From NCBI GenBank assembly GCA_028819945.1, contig JAPPKQ010000001.1, positions 1-9,498 of the forward strand: a stretch of DNA of 9,498 bases. Reading direction: 5' to 3'. Below, in pieces: positions 7,264 through 9,498 of the stretch (the stretch's first letter is position 1; each line of letters opens with the position of its first letter). A model generated the notes under the pieces. The model made no database searches. It saw only the letters and a program-made list of their open reading frames with translations, and was not told the DNA's origin. The translations under genes were made by a program, and so were the position numbers. This stretch comes from a bacterium (GTDB lineage: Bacteria > Actinomycetota > Acidimicrobiia > Acidimicrobiales > CATQHL01).

Positions 7264-8931
7264 CTAGACGACGCTGAAGTCGTGGAACCGGCAAGCGGTG
7301 TCGGTGGAGACCATGCCGTCTCGAACGTCGCCGGCCACCAGCGGGTGCGGCCGGGCCGCAGGTGAGCCGTAGCCTCCGCCGCCGGCGTTGAACATCTCGA
7401 CGACCGAACCGGGCGAAACCAGTGTCGTGGAGTTGGGCGCGGGTTCGTACGGTTCGCCGCCCGGGGGTGTGATGACCATGCGGTTCGGCGCCCCCCGCTC
7501 GCCGCCGAAGAGGCCGTAGGGCGCGTCGCTGCCGTCGCCGAAGCACGTGACCACGGTCTCGGCCTCCATGAGATAGGCCACCCTGATGCCGAGCCCACCC
7601 CGCCACTCACCCGGCCCGGCGGAGTCCTCCCAGTACTCGTGGCTCAGCAGGGTGATCGGCATTCCGCCCTCGAAGACCTCGTAGTCGTCGAAGGCGAAGC
7701 CGCCGCCGCAGGTCAGGATGCCGATGCAGTCCTGACCGTCGACGCCTGAAACGCCACCCGCCCCGCACTTGTTCGACAGCAGCGGCACGGCCAGGAACTC
7801 CCTGCCCGTCGCCGGATCGGTGCCGTAGAGGCTCACGTTGAGCCCCCGGCCCCAGCCGGCGCACACCCGGTCGGGCGCGGCCGGGGCGAGGGCCTTCATC
7901 ACCGTCTCGGCGATCACGTCGTTCATGACGAAGTTGCCCAGCACGCTCGGCGCGGGGAACGCCGCATGCAGGAACGTCCCCTCGGCCAACACCACCTCGA
8001 TGCAACGCTCGATGCCGCCGTTGTGGGGGATGTCGGGGTCGATGATCATCAGGAATGTGGAGGTGGCGGCCGCGTACGACGTGCCGTGGACGCCGTTGTA
8101 GTAGCGGTCCACCTGCGGGTCGGAGTCGCTGAAGTCCAGCACCACCCTGCCGTCGCCGACGGTCGCCACCAGGCGGCACACCAGCCGGTCGGGCCCCACG
8201 CCGGCGGGCAGGTCCCAGGTCGCCTCGGCGGTGTAGGTGCCGGGGGTCATGCGTCCGATCTCGGCCCGGGCCCGCTCCTCGCTGAAGTCCAACAGGGCGT
8301 CGAGATGCGCCATGGCGACGTCGATGCCGTAGCGAGCACACAATTCCCACAGCGCCCGCTCGCCGACGCCGGTGGCGCCCATGAGCGCACGCAGGTCGCC
8401 GCCCACCAGCTCGGGGAAGCGGCTGTTGGCCATGAGCACGTTCCAGACGTCTCGCCGGAGCGTCCCGCCGTCGAAGACCCGCAGCGGCGGGATGCGGATG
8501 GTCTCCTGCCAGACGTCGGTCGCCTGTGGGTCGTAGCCGCCGGCCGAGCGGCCGCCGAGGTCGGCGAGGTGCCCCTTGGTGGCCGTCCAGAAGCGCAGCT
8601 CGCCGTCGATGAACACCGGACGGAACACGCCGGTGTCCTGGGCCTGGTTGTTGCCCCGGAACGTGTCGTTGTGCACGAAGACGTCGCCGGGGCGGATGGG
8701 GCCGCCCACCTGCTCGACGAGGTGTCCCAGCATCTCGGAGAACCCGTACGCCATCAGCGGGAGTCCCTCGTTCTGGGCGAGGATCCGGTGGTCGGCGTCG
8801 AGGACCGCCGCGGTGAAGTCACGCACCTGGAGGAGCTGGGAGCGGGACGTGCGCTCGATGACCCGGGTCATGTCCCGGGTGGCGGCCTCGATCTTCTTGC
8901 CCAGCACCGCCACCAGGATCGGGTCGATCAT
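7264..8931 (-). CDS. hyuB: Hydantoinase B / oxoprolinase B subunit (HyuB)
   Basis: 555 residues, the usual full length for this family. Recognisable segments in order: DPILVAVLGKKIEAATRDM (3-21), the family N-terminus; RDFTAAVLDADHRILAQNE (37-55); PGDVFVHNDTFRG (81-93); GHLADLGGRSAGGY (120-133); YYNGVHGTSYAAAT (277-290); GEWRGGLGIRVAY (441-453); DAPYGLFGGERGAPN (469-483); and the Gly-rich tail AGGGGYGSP (516-524) followed by a DVRDGMVS segment. HyuB pairs with HyuA in cytosolic enzymes that open cyclic amides such as hydantoins or 5-oxoproline, often with ATP; the substrate here is unknown. The start is the ATG at 8931 (minus strand), because GGGAGA precedes it by 6 nt and the family homology begins at the next residues. 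The frame stays open to 9003, but that part is Arg-rich and reaches the palindromic repeat. hyuA lies upstream in the same orientation, so the two should form one operon. Confidence 0.93.
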   Translation of the reverse strand: MIDPILVAVLGKKIEAATRDMTRVIERTSRSQLLQVRDFTAAVLDADHRILAQNEGLPLMAYGFSEMLGHLVEQVGGPIRPGDVFVHNDTFRGNNQAQDTGVFRPVFIDGELRFWTATKGHLADLGGRSAGGYDPQATDVWQETIRIPPLRVFDGGTLRRDVWNVLMANSRFPELVGGDLRALMGATGVGERALWELCARYGIDVAMAHLDALLDFSEERARAEIGRMTPGTYTAEATWDLPAGVGPDRLVCRLVATVGDGRVVLDFSDSDPQVDRYYNGVHGTSYAAATSTFLMIIDPDIPHNGGIERCIEVVLAEGTFLHAAFPAPSVLGNFVMNDVIAETVMKALAPAAPDRVCAGWGRGLNVSLYGTDPATGREFLAVPLLSNKCGAGGVSGVDGQDCIGILTCGGGFAFDDYEVFEGGMPITLLSHEYWEDSAGPGEWRGGLGIRVAYLMEAETVVTCFGDGSDAPYGLFGGERGAPNRMVITPPGGEPYEPAPNSTTLVSPGSVVEMFNAGGGGYGSPAARPHPLVAGDVRDGMVSTDTACRFHDFSVV

Positions 8932-8937
8932 CGCGGC

Positions 8938-8943
8938 TCTCCC
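8938..8943 (-). promoter_or_regulatory. Ribosome binding site deciding the hyuB start
   Basis: On the minus strand GGGAGA lies 6 nt before the ATG at 8931-8929. It selects this ATG over in-frame codons further upstream. Confidence 0.6.
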
Positions 8944-9002
8944 GCGGCGTCTGGGGGCGTGCCGCATGGTCCATCTGCAACGCCGACCGTGCCGCGAAGA
9001 CA

Positions 9003-9029
9003 TGGATTCCGGCCTCCGCCGGAATGACG
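9003..9029 (-). repeat. REP-like palindromic repeat, copy 2 (inverted)
   Basis: Exact reverse complement of 6571-6597 over 27 bp, with the same 8-bp stem and 4-nt loop. It lies in the spacer between hyuA and hyuB and is presumably transcribed with them, so it could fold in the mRNA between the two genes. Confidence 0.85.
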
Positions 9030-9038
9030 CTCGGGATA

Positions 9039-9051
9039 CTCCGCCGGAATG
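9039..9051 (-). repeat. Half copy of the palindromic repeat
   Basis: CTCCGCCGGAATG repeats 9014-9026 exactly over 13 bp, in direct orientation and 25 bp further on. It covers the loop and one arm of the hairpin, and looks like the remnant of a second, decayed or partly deleted element. Confidence 0.5.
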
Positions 9052-9093
9052 CTCATGAGGCGTCCAGGCCGGGGCTCGTCGGTGGTCATGAGC

Positions 9094-9498
9094 TCAGTCC
9101 TTGGCCTCGAGCAGGAAGTGCCCATAGCTGTCGCACGACAGGTCGAAGTGGGTGTCCACAACCACGTTCGTGTCGGGCAACTCCACGATGCAGGGGCCGT
9201 CGATGCGCATGCCACCCAGCACGGCGGTGCCGTCGTAGACGGGCACCTCCACGACGCCGCCGTCCCGGAAGTAGGTGCTCCGGTTGCCCTTGAACGCCCC
9301 CGAGGCGTCGGCGCCGCCCAGCGGCTCGGTCCGGGGTTCGGTGGTCCAGGCGTGGCCGATGCTGGTGACCCGCAGGTTCACGACCTCCACGGGGTCGGCC
9401 TCGGTGGCGTAGGAGTAGATCTCCTCGTGCCGGGCATGGAACTTCTCGTGGATCGACGGCATGGTCGGCTCGTCGAGCGCCGCCCGCTCCACGGGCAT
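9094..9498 (-). CDS. hyuA: Hydantoinase A / oxoprolinase A subunit (HyuA), C-terminal part only
   Basis: 134 residues visible, running off the right edge; a full HyuA is roughly 650-700 residues. The ATG at the very edge (9498-9496) is a coincidence, since the visible part matches only the C-terminal end of the family. Evidence: FHARHEEIYSYATEADPVEV (20-39), then NLRVTSIG (41-48), the usual C-terminal HyuA pattern of FH--HE--Y-Y, followed by an EVVNLR strand; then YFRDGG (76-81), VPVYDG (85-90) and GPCIVELPDTNVVV (101-114), equivalent to the family GPAIVE--DTT-VV segment. HyuA carries the ATP-binding ASKHA-like core in the part outside the window. The gene ends with TGA at 9096-9094, 162 bp before hyuB in the same direction. 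Substrate is unknown. Confidence 0.9.
   Translation of the reverse strand: MPVERAALDEPTMPSIHEKFHARHEEIYSYATEADPVEVVNLRVTSIGHAWTTEPRTEPLGGADASGAFKGNRSTYFRDGGVVEVPVYDGTAVLGGMRIDGPCIVELPDTNVVVDTHFDLSCDSYGHFLLEAKD

Noticed and set aside
8932..9003. N-terminal extension of HyuB
   Set aside because: The 24 extra residues are Arg-rich and unlike the family. The ATG at 8931 has a ribosome binding site and begins the family homology.
7966..9027. 353-codon open frame on the plus strand opposite hyuB
   Set aside because: HyuB on the minus strand matches its family over its full length. The plus-strand translation is low-complexity Val/Gly/Ala/Arg and runs into the palindromic repeat.

Overview
GC-rich bacterial DNA with strong G/C third-position preference, GTG starts beside ATG starts, and a plausible leaderless promoter. 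Together these fit an actinomycete, perhaps Acidimicrobiia. This is inference: the window holds no rRNA or other phylogenetic marker.

Left part (1-5626, + strand): a two-gene block that looks like part of a phage-defence locus. The first gene is the C-terminal portion of a DUF1156 / COG1743 adenine-specific DNA methylase with a DPPYYD catalytic motif; its 5' end lies outside the window. The second is a complete 1108-residue DUF499 / COG1483 ATPase whose N-terminus carries a Swt1-like HEPN domain with an RNSWAH (R-x4-H) motif, a candidate RNase site. COG1743 and COG1483 proteins are known neighbours and have been proposed as a defence module, often with a helicase or nuclease. None of those partners follows the ATPase here, so any others would have to lie upstream of position 1.

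Middle part (5627-7164, + strand): ordinary small genes mark the right edge of the defence block. These are a three-helix membrane protein of unknown function, a YbaN/DUF454 membrane protein 17 bp behind it (probable operon), and a Nudix hydrolase with a perfect Nudix box, apparently read from its own leaderless promoter.

Right part (7264-9498, - strand): a convergent hydantoinase/oxoprolinase operon. hyuB is complete, and the 3' end of hyuA enters from the right edge. The 162-bp hyuA-hyuB spacer holds a palindromic repeat identical over 27 bp, in inverted orientation, to one upstream of the Nudix gene, plus a half copy.

No tRNA, rRNA, CRISPR array, insertion sequence or integrase was seen. 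No gene-free stretch exceeds about 165 bp.
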